Part shown: positions 31,501 to 42,537 of the stretch, piece after piece | Position numbering within the stretch: position 1 is the stretch's first letter | Layout: the number at the start of each line of letters is the position of its first letter | Origin: Allorhodopirellula heiligendammensis | GTDB lineage: Bacteria > Planctomycetota > Planctomycetia > Pirellulales > Pirellulaceae | NCBI RefSeq assembly: GCF_007860105.1 | Contig: NZ_SJPU01000001.1 | Span: forward strand, 2,501,700 to 2,565,699 | Length of the DNA: 64,000 nt | Direction of reading: 5' to 3' | The notes under the pieces: model-generated | What the model saw: only the letters and a program-made list of their open reading frames with translations | Told to the model about the DNA's origin: nothing | The model's database searches: none | Translations under genes and position numbers: made by a program

Positions 31501-31868
31501 ACAAGGACACGACATCGTCGTAGATCGGGGTTAGTACAGACAAAGCTGATTCAGAAGTGCACTGAAGTTCTGAACCAGTTTCGGATGTCGCGAAAACGAG
31601 TGGAGTTTTGGGGAAGCCAAGAAAATGGTTCTTGTCGCAGTTCTCCGTCTAGGAGTACGCAGGAATCGTTGACCACTTTCTTCCGATAGCACTCTGGGAC
31701 TTCATAACCTTGAGGTCAAATAGTACAGAGACAAGAGAGACCTTTGGCCGAGATCGGCCCAGAGACCGTTTCGCCGGCGGTCGGATAGTACTTTTCCAGA
31801 GACACTCTGAGAGATCTCTGCGGATTGGTCGATGACGTAAGTCCTTACCAGACAAGCGGTAAAACACG

Positions 31869-31907
31869 AAAAAAGCCGGCGCCGGTCCATGGGACCAACG
31901 TCGGCTT
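31869..31907 (-). terminator. Rho-independent terminator after tRNA-fMet
   Basis: On the minus strand a hairpin AAGCCG...CGGCTT (outer) with an inner GGTCC/GGACC pairing is followed by TTTTTT (31869-31874 as A's on the plus strand). It lies about 46 bases past the tRNA 3' end. The rest of the 31501-31953 interval shows no gene. Confidence 0.75.
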
Positions 31908-31953
31908 GTTCGATAACCCGACGGTCGGAGTAAACCGAAGGGTCTAATTGAAG

Positions 31954-32027
<74 letters not shown>

Positions 32028-32352
32028 GTATGATGTAGACACACCGGTGGTTCCTGGGTTCACTTGAGTCTCACCTTTTTAACGAAGAGTCTCGCTGTGT
32101 TCCGCAGGCGGTTTGTCTGGGCCAGAAGATGGCGGATGGAGCGATTGTTGTCAACGGCGGATGGAGGCTTGCGGCAAAAGTTTTTTGATTCGTCGCCGCG
32201 CCGCTCATTTTACTGGGGTAAACTTGACGGAGTGGTCTCGTCTGAGTTCTCCTGTTACGTTCGAACCGCTGTGAGACAGCGACTCACCTTTTTCTGATCC
32301 CTTGAACTCCTAAAGGCGTGCCCCCCGCTCATGGCGGGGTTGCTGGTTTTTT
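32028..32352. other. Intergenic, no gene recognised
   Basis: 325 bases between the tRNA and the next gene. The plus-strand frames are short and patternless. It probably contains the tRNA promoter (minus strand) and the promoter of the gene at 32353, but no clear boxes stand out. Confidence 0.5.
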
Positions 32353-34170
32353 ATGTCCATGCCCCATTCGGATCCTCCTTCGGCATCAAGTTCAGGCGAT
32401 TTAACGCCGGTGCCATCGAATTCGGGCATGGTGGATCCTCCCCAGCCGCCACCGGTGCCACTACCGCCGCCGCAACAGGGACATCCGGCATCAGCCACAC
32501 CGGCGCCGCGAACTGCTGGACCGCGTCAGCCACCTCCACCTCCACCTCCACATCCTCCACCTCCACGGGCGACGTTGCCGCCGGTTGCAGCTCCCACGGC
32601 GATGCCGGGAGGGACACAGAAGAAGCGTCCGGCCACGCCAGAGAGCTCTCGCCGGGCGGCGCAGTCGATCGACAATAGTCAGCGTTCGCGGTGGCGGGGA
32701 GAAGTGCCGAAGGAGCCGCCTGCCCGCACGGGGGAGAAGCATCTTGCGGGGCGGCCAGCGGAGCGTACCGACGAGGACAGCGAGGACGACGAATTGCTCA
32801 CGCCGGTCCGCAAGTCGATTCCGGCTTGGTTGGTGAGCATGATCATTCACATCGCGTTGTTATTAGCCCTCGCCCTGTGGACGTTGCCGGTCAGTGACGG
32901 CATTCGCACGTTAGTGCTGGAGTTTGGAGAGGCTGCCGAGACCGAATCCGTGGATCTGAAGGAGTACTCGCTCGAGAGTTCCAATTCAGATGTGATTCAG
33001 GAAAACACGGAGCAGGAGACCGAGGAGCCTGTTGATCTCGACGTTGAATCGCTCATCGAAGCGATCGAGATCGCCGAGCCCACCGAGATGATACCGGTCG
33101 AACCCGGCGAGACATCGATGGAAATTGAGATCAAACCGATGTTTGGTGGGCGTCGGGGAGCCATGAAGGCGGCATTGTTGGCGATGGACGGAAGCCCGGC
33201 GACCGCCAATGCTGTCGAACTGGGCCTGAAATGGCTGGCCCGCCAACAGCGGAAAGATGGTTCATGGAGCCTCCGCGGACCGTATGACGATGGTTCGTAC
33301 CAAGAAAACACGACCGCTGCGACCGCCATGGCGATGCTCGCGTTTCAGGGTGATGGCAACACGCATCGGGAAGGCCCGTACGCGCAAACTGTGGAGAGGG
33401 GCCTGAAGTATTTGTTGAACAAACAGTCGAAACGCGATGGTTTTTTTGCTGCCGGTGAGCCCGATCGCCAGCAATCCTACGCTCACGCGCAAGCCACGAT
33501 CGCCCTGTGTGAGCTATACGGCATGACGCAGGATTCGTTGCTGCGTCAGGCCGCCGAAGCGGCGGTGCAGTTTTCCGTGCGCGCTCAGTCGCAGTCCGGT
33601 GGGTGGCGATACCAACCGCGCAGCGACTCGGATCTGTCAGTGACGGGATGGTACGTGATGGCTCTCGTCAGTGCTCAATCGGCAGGGATTCATGTCGAGC
33701 ATTCGACCTTGGCGGCGATCCAGGCCTATCTCGACCGGGTCTCTGTCGAGGATGGCGCGGGCTATTGTTACCAAGAGGGACGGCCGGCGAGTCAGACGAT
33801 GACGGCTGAAGGCTTGCTGTGCCGCCAATATTTAGGATGGTCACGCGAACGTGAGCCGATGGCGATCGGCCTTAACACGCTGGTTCAAGATTGGCCAATC
33901 AACCGCGATGCGATGAATGTCTATTACTGGTACTACGGCACGCAGGCGATGCATCACTTCGGCGGTTCCGGCTGGACGATTTGGAATAACAATATGAAAC
34001 AGGTGTTGCCGGCGATGCAGGTCAAGCGTGGCAATGAGGCGGGAAGTTGGTCGCCGCAAGCGGATGAATATGGCAACGCGTCGGGACGACTCTACACGAC
34101 TTGTTTCTGTATCTATTGCCTGGAAGTTTATTATCGCCACCTGCCGCTGTACAAAATGGGGGCGGAGTGA
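32353..34170 (+). CDS. Proline-rich membrane protein with prenyltransferase/squalene-cyclase-like barrel
   Basis: 605 residues. N-terminal 130 residues are Pro/Ser-rich (PPQPPPVPLPPPQQGHP, PPPPPPHPPPPRATLPPVA) and presumably cytoplasmic. A transmembrane helix SIPAWLVSMIIHIALLLALALWTLPV follows, then an acidic linker and an alpha/alpha barrel with repeats of GLKWLARQQRKDGSWSLRG, TAMAMLAFQGDGNTH, GLKYLLNKQSKRDGFF, QSGGWRYQPRSDSD. Such barrels occur in squalene-hopene cyclases, but the catalytic DXDD motif is not evident, so it may be a binding or structural domain. ATG 32353 or 32359. Confidence 0.8.
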   Translation: MSMPHSDPPSASSSGDLTPVPSNSGMVDPPQPPPVPLPPPQQGHPASATPAPRTAGPRQPPPPPPPHPPPPRATLPPVAAPTAMPGGTQKKRPATPESSRRAAQSIDNSQRSRWRGEVPKEPPARTGEKHLAGRPAERTDEDSEDDELLTPVRKSIPAWLVSMIIHIALLLALALWTLPVSDGIRTLVLEFGEAAETESVDLKEYSLESSNSDVIQENTEQETEEPVDLDVESLIEAIEIAEPTEMIPVEPGETSMEIEIKPMFGGRRGAMKAALLAMDGSPATANAVELGLKWLARQQRKDGSWSLRGPYDDGSYQENTTAATAMAMLAFQGDGNTHREGPYAQTVERGLKYLLNKQSKRDGFFAAGEPDRQQSYAHAQATIALCELYGMTQDSLLRQAAEAAVQFSVRAQSQSGGWRYQPRSDSDLSVTGWYVMALVSAQSAGIHVEHSTLAAIQAYLDRVSVEDGAGYCYQEGRPASQTMTAEGLLCRQYLGWSREREPMAIGLNTLVQDWPINRDAMNVYYWYYGTQAMHHFGGSGWTIWNNNMKQVLPAMQVKRGNEAGSWSPQADEYGNASGRLYTTCFCIYCLEVYYRHLPLYKMGAE

Positions 34171-34227
34171 GAGCAGGGGAGTGAGAACAGCGGATAGGGG
34201 GAGCAGGAGGACGCTGGCCGGTTGGTG

Positions 34228-35301
34228 TCAGGAGGCGGTTGTTGCGAGAAGCCAGTCGACAGCCGCTTGGACTTCACCTCGATGTTGTTCTTCGATCGCC
34301 CCACTATGACCGAGCTCGGCGAGCATGACGACGCGGTGCGCTCCGCGGTAGGCTTCGTGGATGCCGCGTTGCAAGTGTGGAGGCACAAGCTCATCGTGTT
34401 CCGACATTAAAAACACCGCGGGCAAATTGCATTTCGCAGCGTTCGCGCGGGCATTGAGTGTCTCGGGCAAGTGGGCCACGAGGCGTTGCATCCACGATCG
34501 GGAGGCATAGCGGTCGGCCACCCCGAGGATCGTGTTGGCTAGGTCAGGCGGATTTCTTAGCCACAGCAGGCAGTTGTCCACGTCCAGGTTCGGTGGCTGC
34601 CACTGCGGCAACCGCGCCGCGAGCGAGAGTGCGGGCAGGCAACCGAGACTGTTTCCGCACAACCAGATCTGAGTTCGCGAACCACCACGCGCACCGACGA
34701 CTTGGGAGGCGAATTCTTCTGCGGCAGGAACCAGCTTTGCGAGGCTGGCCCGCCCGCCGCTACGGCCGTATCCCGGTGGATTCCATGTCCAGACCTCGTA
34801 GTGCTGACCCGGTTCAACTGAATTTGCCGACCGTGGTGAGCAGCCACTCGTCGTGTCGTCCTTCTCCGACCGACCACTCGACGGGTCAGGCTGGCCGGGG
34901 AGGTCGTTAGTCAGTCGAGCCGCGATTAGGTTGGCGGGAAACGGTGACGATCGCTCAGCACGCCCTGCAGTACCGGGGAACTTGATGAGGAGTGTTGCGG
35001 GGTGCGGGACGCTCGACCAGTCCGTGAGCTCGGTGGCGTCCTTGGGAATCTTAGACGAGAGCGCCGCATCACCGGTCAAGTTAGTGGCCACAAACGTTTC
35101 CAGATTCGTCGTTTGCTTGGAGCCTGGCAGGTGAAGTGGCAGGTTACACCGTGTTTGTTCGCCGGGATCGATGATGTGCATGGATGGGCGCAGCACACAG
35201 CGGTCGAGAAAACGATTTCTCAGGGAGGAGAGTGGACGGATGATCGGTTTAACGTCAGGTTGGAGTGAAGGATGTGATTGAAGGGGCAGATGCTTCTGCA
35301 T
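34228..35301 (-). CDS. Alpha/beta hydrolase
   Basis: 357 residues. The N-terminal 110 residues are unusual and low-similarity; the hydrolase fold begins around WTWNPPGYGRSGGRASLAK. The nucleophile elbow is LCGNSLGCLPAL (GxSxG variant GNSLG), the likely Asp is in MSEHDELVPPHL and the His in LAELGHSGAIEE. Substrate unknown. It converges with the upstream proline-rich gene. The start is ATG at 35301. Confidence 0.8.
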   Translation of the reverse strand: MQKHLPLQSHPSLQPDVKPIIRPLSSLRNRFLDRCVLRPSMHIIDPGEQTRCNLPLHLPGSKQTTNLETFVATNLTGDAALSSKIPKDATELTDWSSVPHPATLLIKFPGTAGRAERSSPFPANLIAARLTNDLPGQPDPSSGRSEKDDTTSGCSPRSANSVEPGQHYEVWTWNPPGYGRSGGRASLAKLVPAAEEFASQVVGARGGSRTQIWLCGNSLGCLPALSLAARLPQWQPPNLDVDNCLLWLRNPPDLANTILGVADRYASRSWMQRLVAHLPETLNARANAAKCNLPAVFLMSEHDELVPPHLQRGIHEAYRGAHRVVMLAELGHSGAIEEQHRGEVQAAVDWLLATTAS

Positions 35302-35474
35302 CGTATCTCATTTTAGGCTCGTCCGACGGAAGCGTGCAGCGGAGGTCCTCTCGACATAGGTCAAGTGTCCAATGATGGCTGGTATGTGAGCTCCACTGAC
35401 AGTAGAGTCGCAGGACCGCGCCCTCTGCGACAATTAGCTAGATCCGTTTGAGCTCAGTTGGGCCGAGCCAGCGT

Positions 35475-36470
35475 TCATTGAATATGAATGCTGTAGAGTG
35501 TGTGACCCGCGGTGACAAAGAGTGTTTTTCCGTCGTCGCCCCCAAAAGTGCAATTTGTGACCACGTCTTGCGGAATCGGAATGAAGTTCAACAAGCCCTT
35601 GCCGCTCGGATCGATCACGTACACGCCAGCTTCGTAAATTCTCGGAACTTCGGTGGGCTGCGCGTCGAAGTTCAGGCCAGCGGTAACGTAAAGATTTCCC
35701 TGGGGACCGACGCACATGCCATCCGGCCCCCGATCGACGCCCAGTTCTGTTCTCCAGTCGAACAGTTCCTTTTGGCTCACAGGATCCACACTCCCATCGG
35801 CCTTCAAATCGAACCGCCACAATTTGCGGTTGCCACGCTTGCGATTGTCGTTGTCGGCAACAAACAGAAACTTCTCGTCGGCGGAGATCGCGATGCCGTT
35901 TGGACGATGCACCTCGGAGGCAAGAATTTGCGTCACCGCTCCATCGGGATCGATTCGATAGACGCCTTCGATCGGACTGCCATCGGCGGCAAAGATTTCC
36001 ATCCCATCCTGTTGACCGTATCGAGGATCGGTAAAGTAAATCCGTCCTTGAGAATCCACGGTGACGTCATTGGGCGAGTTATATTTTTTGCCGTTGAAGT
36101 CGCTGGTGAGAATTGTGATGGTTCCATCAAGTTCAGTCCGCGTCACGCGCCGCGAGTCACGCCCGCCTTCGCAGGCGATAAGCCGTAACTGCTGGTCAAA
36201 AGCGAGACCATTGGCATCGCCCGAAGGCGTGCGATAGACGCTCAAACTGCCGCTCGCATCACGGCGCATGATTCGATGGTTGGTCGTATCGGTGAAGTAC
36301 ACGCTATTGGTGGGCTGGTGCCAGGCCGGCCCCTCGGTGAAGGCGACATTCGCTTCGATCTTGAGACCGCTGCGGTCACCATCGGCAATAATTTGCAATT
36401 CTCGCTCTGATTGAGCATGCGCGGAACTCGAGATTGCCAGGGCGACAGCAAGGGCGACGGTAACTTTCAT
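35475..36470 (-). CDS. SMP-30/gluconolactonase-like exported protein
   Basis: 331 residues with a signal peptide (MKVTVALAVALAISSSAHAQ). Six-bladed beta-propeller repeats: VAFTEGPAWHQPTNSVYFTDT, PSGDANGLAFDQQLRLIACEGG, YNSPNDVTVDSQGRIYFTDPRYG, HRPNGIAISADEKFLFVADN, GPDGMCVGPQGNLYVTAG. The EGPxW, NDxxxDxxGxIYFTDP and DG motifs match gluconolactonases; metal residues would be E, N and D of those. Likely acts on sugar lactones from polysaccharide breakdown; it sits at the edge of the fucosidase/sulfatase locus. Confidence 0.85.
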   Translation of the reverse strand: MKVTVALAVALAISSSAHAQSERELQIIADGDRSGLKIEANVAFTEGPAWHQPTNSVYFTDTTNHRIMRRDASGSLSVYRTPSGDANGLAFDQQLRLIACEGGRDSRRVTRTELDGTITILTSDFNGKKYNSPNDVTVDSQGRIYFTDPRYGQQDGMEIFAADGSPIEGVYRIDPDGAVTQILASEVHRPNGIAISADEKFLFVADNDNRKRGNRKLWRFDLKADGSVDPVSQKELFDWRTELGVDRGPDGMCVGPQGNLYVTAGLNFDAQPTEVPRIYEAGVYVIDPSGKGLLNFIPIPQDVVTNCTFGGDDGKTLFVTAGHTLYSIHIQ

Positions 36471-36806
36471 TCAAGGGGCCTTCAGAGTACGAGCGATCAC
36501 GGCCCGGAATAGGCGTCGTGCAGAGTTTGAGGACGAGGACCGAACGATGGCGGTCGCGTTGGTAAGAGTGACCAGGGTAAGCGGTGTGAATCCAGCGATC
36601 AATATTTCTGGTGCTCTTCGTGTCGTAATTCATCAATCCCATGTCGCAAATGCAGGTTGAACGAGGCGACCGTTCCGATGACAATCATCCCCCAAGGCGT
36701 GAGACGCCGCGATGGCTGATGCATTCGGGGTAGGTTCACCATTTCGCAGTCACAGGCTGCGACGCATTCTCTTGGCACTCGAAACATTGGTTGGACGCCC
36801 ACCTCG

Positions 36807-38180
36807 ATGAATCATAACTGTTTACGCGTTCTCGTTGGTTTGGCCGCTGCACTCCACTTCGGTGCGATCCCCAGCACCCGGGGAGCGGAGCGTCCCAACA
36901 TTGTCGTCTTCGTCGCCGACGATATGGGCTGGGGTGACTCAGCGACCTACGGCAATGAACTGATTCAAACGCCAAACATGGACAAACTCGCGGCGGAGGG
37001 TGTGAAGTTCACGCAATGCTACTCGGCGTGCGGTGTGTGTTCCCCGTCACGTTCAGCAATTCTCACAGGCAGGACCCCTTATCGTAATGGAGTCTGGCGG
37101 CATTTATCGGGAAACCATGAAGCTCACCTGCGCGTGAGCGAGGTTACTTTCCCCGAGTTATTAAAAGAGGTTGGATACGAAACCTGCCACGTCGGCAAGT
37201 GGCACCTGCTGTCGAGACAGCAGTTTAACAATCCAGAGTTTCCAAACCCCAGTGACCATGGCTACGACTACTGGATGTACACCCAGAACAACGCGATCCC
37301 AAGCCACAAGAATCCGAATAACTTTGTTCGCAACGGAGTGCCTATCGGCGAGCTCGAAGGCTACTCTGCTCAGCTGGTCGCCGGTGAAGCGAAGCATTGG
37401 TTAAAAGACATTCACGATCCGCAAAAGCCTTTCGCGATGACGGTTTGGGTGCATGAACCTCACTCGCCCATTGCTACGGACCCGCGTTTTGAGTCGCTGT
37501 ACGAGGGGCATCCCAATCGCAAGTACATGGGCAATATCACACAACTGGACGATGCATTGGGGATGGTGATGGATGCGTTGGACGCACAGGGCGTTAGTGA
37601 AAACACGCTGCTTTTTTTCACATCAGACAATGGGCCTGTGCCAGCGTATGGAGGCGTGACAGGCGGCTTGCGGGGAAACAAGCGTAGCGATCATGAGGGC
37701 GGTATTCGCGTGCCTGGCTTGGCACGCTGGCCGGGACATATCGAGCCTGGCACGACCAGCGACGTGCCCGTGGTTGGCACCGACATCTTCGCCACTGTTT
37801 TGGACATCGTCGGCATCCCGCTGCCCACTGATCGCACGATCGACGGCGTCAGTATGCTGCCTGCGTTTGCAAACGAACCCGTGGAACGGAAGGTCCCGCT
37901 ATTTTGGCGAACCCATGTATCCTCGCCGGAAGATCGCGTTGCCATGCGGATCGGTGACTGGAAAATTGTCGGTGATGAAACGCTGACGAAGTTTGAACTG
38001 TTTGACATCGAGAAGGACTGGCAAGAAAAGAACGATCTCGCTGCCAAGATGCCTGAGAAAATGGATGAGATGAAGAGCGTTCTTTTCAAGGTGTGGGCAG
38101 ACATCGAAGAGGAAGGCCCCAACGAGTGGTGGGAGAACGAGCGTCAGAAACCTGCCCGAGGCGGGAAGCTGAACTATTAG
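36807..38180 (+). CDS. Sulfatase (formylglycine type)
   Basis: 457 residues with a signal peptide (LRVLVGLAAALHFGAIPSTRG). RPNIVVFVADDMGWGD (metal-binding Asp), CGVCSPSRSAILTGRTP with the C-x-P-S-R formylglycine site, NGVWRHL, HVGKWHL, FFTSDNGP, GLRGNKRSDHEGGIRVPG. All active-site elements appear intact. Activation requires a formylglycine-generating enzyme, not seen here. Probably removes sulfate from a sulfated polysaccharide. Confidence 0.9.
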   Translation: MNHNCLRVLVGLAAALHFGAIPSTRGAERPNIVVFVADDMGWGDSATYGNELIQTPNMDKLAAEGVKFTQCYSACGVCSPSRSAILTGRTPYRNGVWRHLSGNHEAHLRVSEVTFPELLKEVGYETCHVGKWHLLSRQQFNNPEFPNPSDHGYDYWMYTQNNAIPSHKNPNNFVRNGVPIGELEGYSAQLVAGEAKHWLKDIHDPQKPFAMTVWVHEPHSPIATDPRFESLYEGHPNRKYMGNITQLDDALGMVMDALDAQGVSENTLLFFTSDNGPVPAYGGVTGGLRGNKRSDHEGGIRVPGLARWPGHIEPGTTSDVPVVGTDIFATVLDIVGIPLPTDRTIDGVSMLPAFANEPVERKVPLFWRTHVSSPEDRVAMRIGDWKIVGDETLTKFELFDIEKDWQEKNDLAAKMPEKMDEMKSVLFKVWADIEEEGPNEWWENERQKPARGGKLNY

Positions 38181-38364
38181 GGAGTCGCCTCAACGCGATT
38201 CGTTCTCTCCATTCGACATCATGCCGTGACAGGTGATGACGAGTTGAATCGTGGGCGGATGGATATCCGGCCTGACCGCAGTCCCGCCCCATATTGCTGA
38301 TCGGGTAACTGCCACTCCATACCGGCCATAAGACCCAACTCAAAACTCTGGAGATATAAACGGA

Positions 38365-40824
38365 ATGATGAGAAGTTCTGATAGGCAGTACCAAATGCAC
38401 CGAACACTTTTTACCCTCTTGATGTTTGGCTTGATTGCTACGGGGTCATCTTTTGCGGCCGGGCATGAGGCGGACGAAAGCAATAACTCGGAGGCAGATC
38501 AAGCGTTCACCGATGAGGCGGCTGCTCCGGCGCAACCGCTGAAACTCTGGTACGAGCAACCGGCAACTCGATGGACGGAGGCATTGCCGATCGGCAACGG
38601 ACGTCTTGGTGCCATGGTGTTTGGTGGCATTGAGTTGGAGCGTCTTCAACTCAATGAAGATACGCTCTGGACGGGAGGTCCTCACAACTACGACAATCCC
38701 GAGGCTTTCGGGCACCTCGCCACGGTTCGCACCCTGCTCGAGCAGGAGGAGTATGGAAAAGCCGAAGCAGCCGCGCAGGAGATGTTGGGACGTCCGAAAT
38801 ATCAAGCGGCCTACCAGCCACTGGGCAACCTCTTTGTAAAGTTCCCCCACGGTGATTCATCACGCGATTATCGGCGAGAATTGGATCTTGCCAACGCAGT
38901 CAGCACCGTCAGCTATCGAGTCGGTGAGGCCCGTTTCACACGAACGGTTTTCGCGTCGCATCCTGACGAAGCCATCGTCATGCATCTCGAATGTGACAAG
39001 CCGGGGCAAATCACGTTCGATCTGTCCATCGAGAGCCCCCATTGCTTTGAAACTCGAACACGGGCGGGCGACACCCTGGTGATGACTGGCCAAGTCGCGC
39101 CGCGTGGGGAAAGCAAGCTAAGCGGGGCAAGAAGCCTGATTGGCCCGTGGGATGGCCCTGGATTGAAATTCGCCGCCCAAGTCAACGTGAAAGCCGAGGG
39201 CGGAACCGTGATACCACGTGACGGAATGATGTCGGTCCACAATGCGGATGCGGTCACGATCTGTTACTCAGCGGCAACCAGCTTCGTCAATCACCAGGAC
39301 ACCAGCGGCGATCCGCTGGCAGCGGTGGGAAAATATCTTTCGGATGTGGAGGGGAAGTCCTACGACCAACTGTATCAGCGACACGTTGACGATTACTCAC
39401 CGTTGTTCAGTCGCGTTGCGATTGATCTCGATGCGGGGGCGGCCGCGTCACTGCGGACGGATGAACTGAAACGTGAGACGGCCGACGAAGCTGCCCAACG
39501 TCATTTAACCGAACTGGTATTCCAGTATGGCCGCTATCTGATGATTGCTGGTTCGCGTCCAGGCACCCAGCCACTGAATTTGCAAGGAATCTGGAACAAC
39601 GAATTCGACCCGCCGTGGGGGAGCAAGTACACGATCAACATCAATACCGAAATGAACTATTGGGTCGCCGAAGTCGGCAACTTGAGCGAATGCCACGAGC
39701 CGCTGCTGCGTATGATTGGTGAACTGCAAACGCCAGGCAAGGCGACTGCGGAAACTCATTACCGTGCTAGTGGTTGGATGGTGCATCACAATACGGATTT
39801 GTGGCGTGGCACGGCTCCAGTAGATGGTGCGCAGTGGGGGATGTGGCCGATGGGCGGTGCTTGGCTCTGCCAACATCTTTGGGAGCACTACCTTTATACC
39901 GGCGACAACCAACATCTGCAGAACTCTTACCCGATTCTCAAAGGTGCTGCCGAATTTTTCCTGGATGCCCTGGTTGAGAACGAGGAAGGATACCTGATTA
40001 CGTCGCCATCGCTTTCGCCCGAACATAGCCATGGAGGCGGTACGAGAGACGGGCTGAGTGTTGGCCGGGCTGGAGTCTCGCTGTGCGCAGGGCCCACCGT
40101 CGATCTTCAAATTCTTCGCGACCTATTCGCCAACTGCATCGCCGCCGCAGAGATTCTGGATATCGATTCTGAGTTGCGATCGCGGCTGATCGAAACACGA
40201 TCGAGACTGGCGCCCATGAAAATTGGTCGCCATGGTCAGCTTCAAGAATGGTCGGTCGATTGGGACAACCCCCAGGATCAACACAGTCACGTGTCGCACA
40301 TGTATGGACTGTTTCCCAGCAGTCAAATCAACCCGCGCGACACACCGGCGTTATTCGAGGCGGCGCGGACCTCTATGATTCATCGCGGATTCTCGGGTGG
40401 TTGGTCTGGTGCTTGGCGTATCGCGTTGTGGGCGCGGTTGGGTGATGGAGAGCGGGCACTGACGGCATTGACTGAGCATGTGATGCCGCGGTTAGGAGCA
40501 AACTTATTTAACGGCGGGGAAAAGTTTCAAATCGACGCCAACTTTGGCGCGACCGCTGGCATCGCTGAGATGCTTTTGCAGAGCCACAATGATGAACTCC
40601 ACCTGTTGCCAGCCTTGCCCGAGGCGTGGCCTCGCGGTTCGGTGAGCGGACTGCGGGCCCGCGGTGGATTTGAAGTCGATATCACGTGGCGGGAGGGCAA
40701 GCTAACCAACGCCACGATTCTCTCGCTCAACGGAAATCCGATCGTCGTTCGGTTTGGCGACGAAATCCGAAAGATGGATACTCAGAGAGGCCAAGTGATA
40801 AGAATTGAGCCATTCGAAGACTGA
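38365..40824 (+). CDS. GH95 alpha-L-fucosidase
   Basis: 819 residues with a signal peptide ([20 protein letters not shown]). [49 protein letters not shown], the (a/a)6 barrel with [73 protein letters not shown] and the C-terminal [31 protein letters not shown]. These are classic GH95 motifs (inverting alpha-1,2-L-fucosidase). ATG 38365 or 38368, with GGAGATATAAACGGA upstream. It ends TGATG with the next gene. Confidence 0.9.
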   Translation: MMRSSDRQYQMHRTLFTLLMFGLIATGSSFAAGHEADESNNSEADQAFTDEAAAPAQPLKLWYEQPATRWTEALPIGNGRLGAMVFGGIELERLQLNEDTLWTGGPHNYDNPEAFGHLATVRTLLEQEEYGKAEAAAQEMLGRPKYQAAYQPLGNLFVKFPHGDSSRDYRRELDLANAVSTVSYRVGEARFTRTVFASHPDEAIVMHLECDKPGQITFDLSIESPHCFETRTRAGDTLVMTGQVAPRGESKLSGARSLIGPWDGPGLKFAAQVNVKAEGGTVIPRDGMMSVHNADAVTICYSAATSFVNHQDTSGDPLAAVGKYLSDVEGKSYDQLYQRHVDDYSPLFSRVAIDLDAGAAASLRTDELKRETADEAAQRHLTELVFQYGRYLMIAGSRPGTQPLNLQGIWNNEFDPPWGSKYTININTEMNYWVAEVGNLSECHEPLLRMIGELQTPGKATAETHYRASGWMVHHNTDLWRGTAPVDGAQWGMWPMGGAWLCQHLWEHYLYTGDNQHLQNSYPILKGAAEFFLDALVENEEGYLITSPSLSPEHSHGGGTRDGLSVGRAGVSLCAGPTVDLQILRDLFANCIAAAEILDIDSELRSRLIETRSRLAPMKIGRHGQLQEWSVDWDNPQDQHSHVSHMYGLFPSSQINPRDTPALFEAARTSMIHRGFSGGWSGAWRIALWARLGDGERALTALTEHVMPRLGANLFNGGEKFQIDANFGATAGIAEMLLQSHNDELHLLPALPEAWPRGSVSGLRARGGFEVDITWREGKLTNATILSLNGNPIVVRFGDEIRKMDTQRGQVIRIEPFED

Positions 40825-42374
40825 TGAACACACCAAGAGCCAACCCCAATCCGAACGCAAATTCAATGAATCATATCAATCGAATTTTAGCCAGTTTGTT
40901 CGCCATCGGTATCCTCAGTGGAGCGTCGGTGGCTGAGGAGATCGCGCCAACGTGGCAGTCGATGGCGGAACATTACAATGTTCCCCAATGGTTCCAGGAC
41001 GGCAAAATCGGCGTCTGGTTTCATTGGGGGATTTCGTCGGCTGCGGATGAGAATCGGCCCAATGATGGATCGCATTACGGGCGTCGCATGTACTCCGTTG
41101 TCCCAGATGATTACACGGGCACGATGGGCATGTCCGAGACATTGACCAAGTGGCACACCGAACGCTACGGGCATCCATCGGAGTTTGGCTATGAGGATTT
41201 GATCCCGATGTTCAAGGCTGAAAATTGGGATCCAGATGCCCTCGTTCAATTTGTAAAAGAGAACGGGGCGCGTTTTATCATGCCGGTGGCCTGCCACCAC
41301 GACAATTTCGACATGTATGATTCCTTCCATCCCTGGAATTCAGTCAAGATGGGCCCGAAGCGGGATACACTGCAGCAATGGAAGGAAGCGGCGCGCAAAC
41401 ATGGGCTGAAGTTCGGTGTTTCGACGCACCTCTACTGGTCCCCACGCTTCTTTGCAAATGCACGCAAATACCAGAAACCGGGGACTCCCGAGTGGACATT
41501 GTTTAATATGGATTTCGACCCTCAGGGTTACGCCAGTCAGGATAGCTGGAACGAGCATTGGTATGCGCGCTGTTGGGAGATCATTGAGAAGTATGATCCG
41601 GACATGTTCAACAACGATGCTCCGTTCCCGAACGAGCAGGAGTCGGGCGGCAAGAGTCTTGGCGTGAAGTTGTTCTCATCGTTCATTAATCGCGATCTCG
41701 AGGAGGACGATGGCTCGCAAACGGTTGTTTTCTCGTGCAAGGATGCGAGTGTCGACCGGGCAGCGTTCACCTACAATCTCGAGCGGGGGGCCGCGGGGGA
41801 TATCAAACCGGAGCCATGGATTTGGGCCACCGATCTTTCGGGTGGGTGGTTCTATCGCAAGACTGCCGTGAATCGAATGAGCATTCCGGTCATGGTCGGC
41901 AACGCAGTCGACGCCATCAGCAAAAACGGCGTGGTCATGCTCAATGTCGCGCTCAAGGGAGACGGCACAATTCCCGAAAACCAAGCAGCCTACCTCACGG
42001 CGTTCGGTGATTTTCTCAAGACGTGTGGCGAGGGCATCTACGGATCGCGTCCGTGGAAGACCTTCGGCGAAGGACCCCTGGTGGTGAGAGATGGCCGGCA
42101 GGGCGAAAACCGCAAGGAATTCTCACAAAAAGATATCCGCTTCACTACCAAGGACGGTGTCTTGTACGCATTTGTCTTGGCACCACCGACCGAGGACATT
42201 GTGATCAAGACACTCGCCAGCGGTGGAGTGCTCGAAAACGAGATCGCTGGGATCGGCATGATGGGCAGCGATGAGGAAATTCACTGGACGCAATCCACAA
42301 CTGGTCTCACGATCACTCTGCCGACTGATCTGCCTGACACGTTGGTGGTTGGCTTTGAGATTCAGTTAAAGTGA
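40824..42374 (+). CDS. GH29 alpha-L-fucosidase
   Basis: 516 residues. Signal peptide near NHINRILASLFAIGILSGASVA, catalytic TIM-barrel start WFQDGKIGVWFHWGISSAADENRPNDGSHYGRRMY, HHDNFDMYDSFHPWNSVKMGP, and the C-terminal beta region (GVLYAFVLAPPTEDIVIKTL). ATG overlaps the GH95 stop by one base (TGATG), so the two fucosidases are translationally coupled. GH29 enzymes retain configuration and remove alpha-L-fucose. Confidence 0.85.
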   Translation: MNTPRANPNPNANSMNHINRILASLFAIGILSGASVAEEIAPTWQSMAEHYNVPQWFQDGKIGVWFHWGISSAADENRPNDGSHYGRRMYSVVPDDYTGTMGMSETLTKWHTERYGHPSEFGYEDLIPMFKAENWDPDALVQFVKENGARFIMPVACHHDNFDMYDSFHPWNSVKMGPKRDTLQQWKEAARKHGLKFGVSTHLYWSPRFFANARKYQKPGTPEWTLFNMDFDPQGYASQDSWNEHWYARCWEIIEKYDPDMFNNDAPFPNEQESGGKSLGVKLFSSFINRDLEEDDGSQTVVFSCKDASVDRAAFTYNLERGAAGDIKPEPWIWATDLSGGWFYRKTAVNRMSIPVMVGNAVDAISKNGVVMLNVALKGDGTIPENQAAYLTAFGDFLKTCGEGIYGSRPWKTFGEGPLVVRDGRQGENRKEFSQKDIRFTTKDGVLYAFVLAPPTEDIVIKTLASGGVLENEIAGIGMMGSDEEIHWTQSTTGLTITLPTDLPDTLVVGFEIQLK

Positions 42375-42419
42375 TCTGCGTAGGATCTTTCGTTAACACT
42401 GCCACGTCCAAAACTTAAA

Positions 42420-42516
42420 GCCTATCCGAAAAGGGGTCTGACCCTTTGGAGGCGAGTCATTTTATACCGCTCTTACCGGCCTCTACGGAGAGGGTCAGCC
42501 CCCTTTTCGGATAGGC
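42420..42516. repeat. 97-bp near-perfect palindrome (MITE or terminator-like)
   Basis: The outer arms are GCCTATCCGAAAAGGGG (42420 on) and CCCCTTTTCGGATAGGC (ends 42516), extending inward with CTGACCCT / AGGGTCAG. The centre (GGCGAGTCATTTTATACCGC) is unpaired. It sits between the GH29 gene and the GH117/43-like gene, so it may act as a terminator; equally it may be a mobile nonautonomous repeat. Confidence 0.8.
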
Positions 42517-42537
42517 TCTTACCCATTGAACATTACG

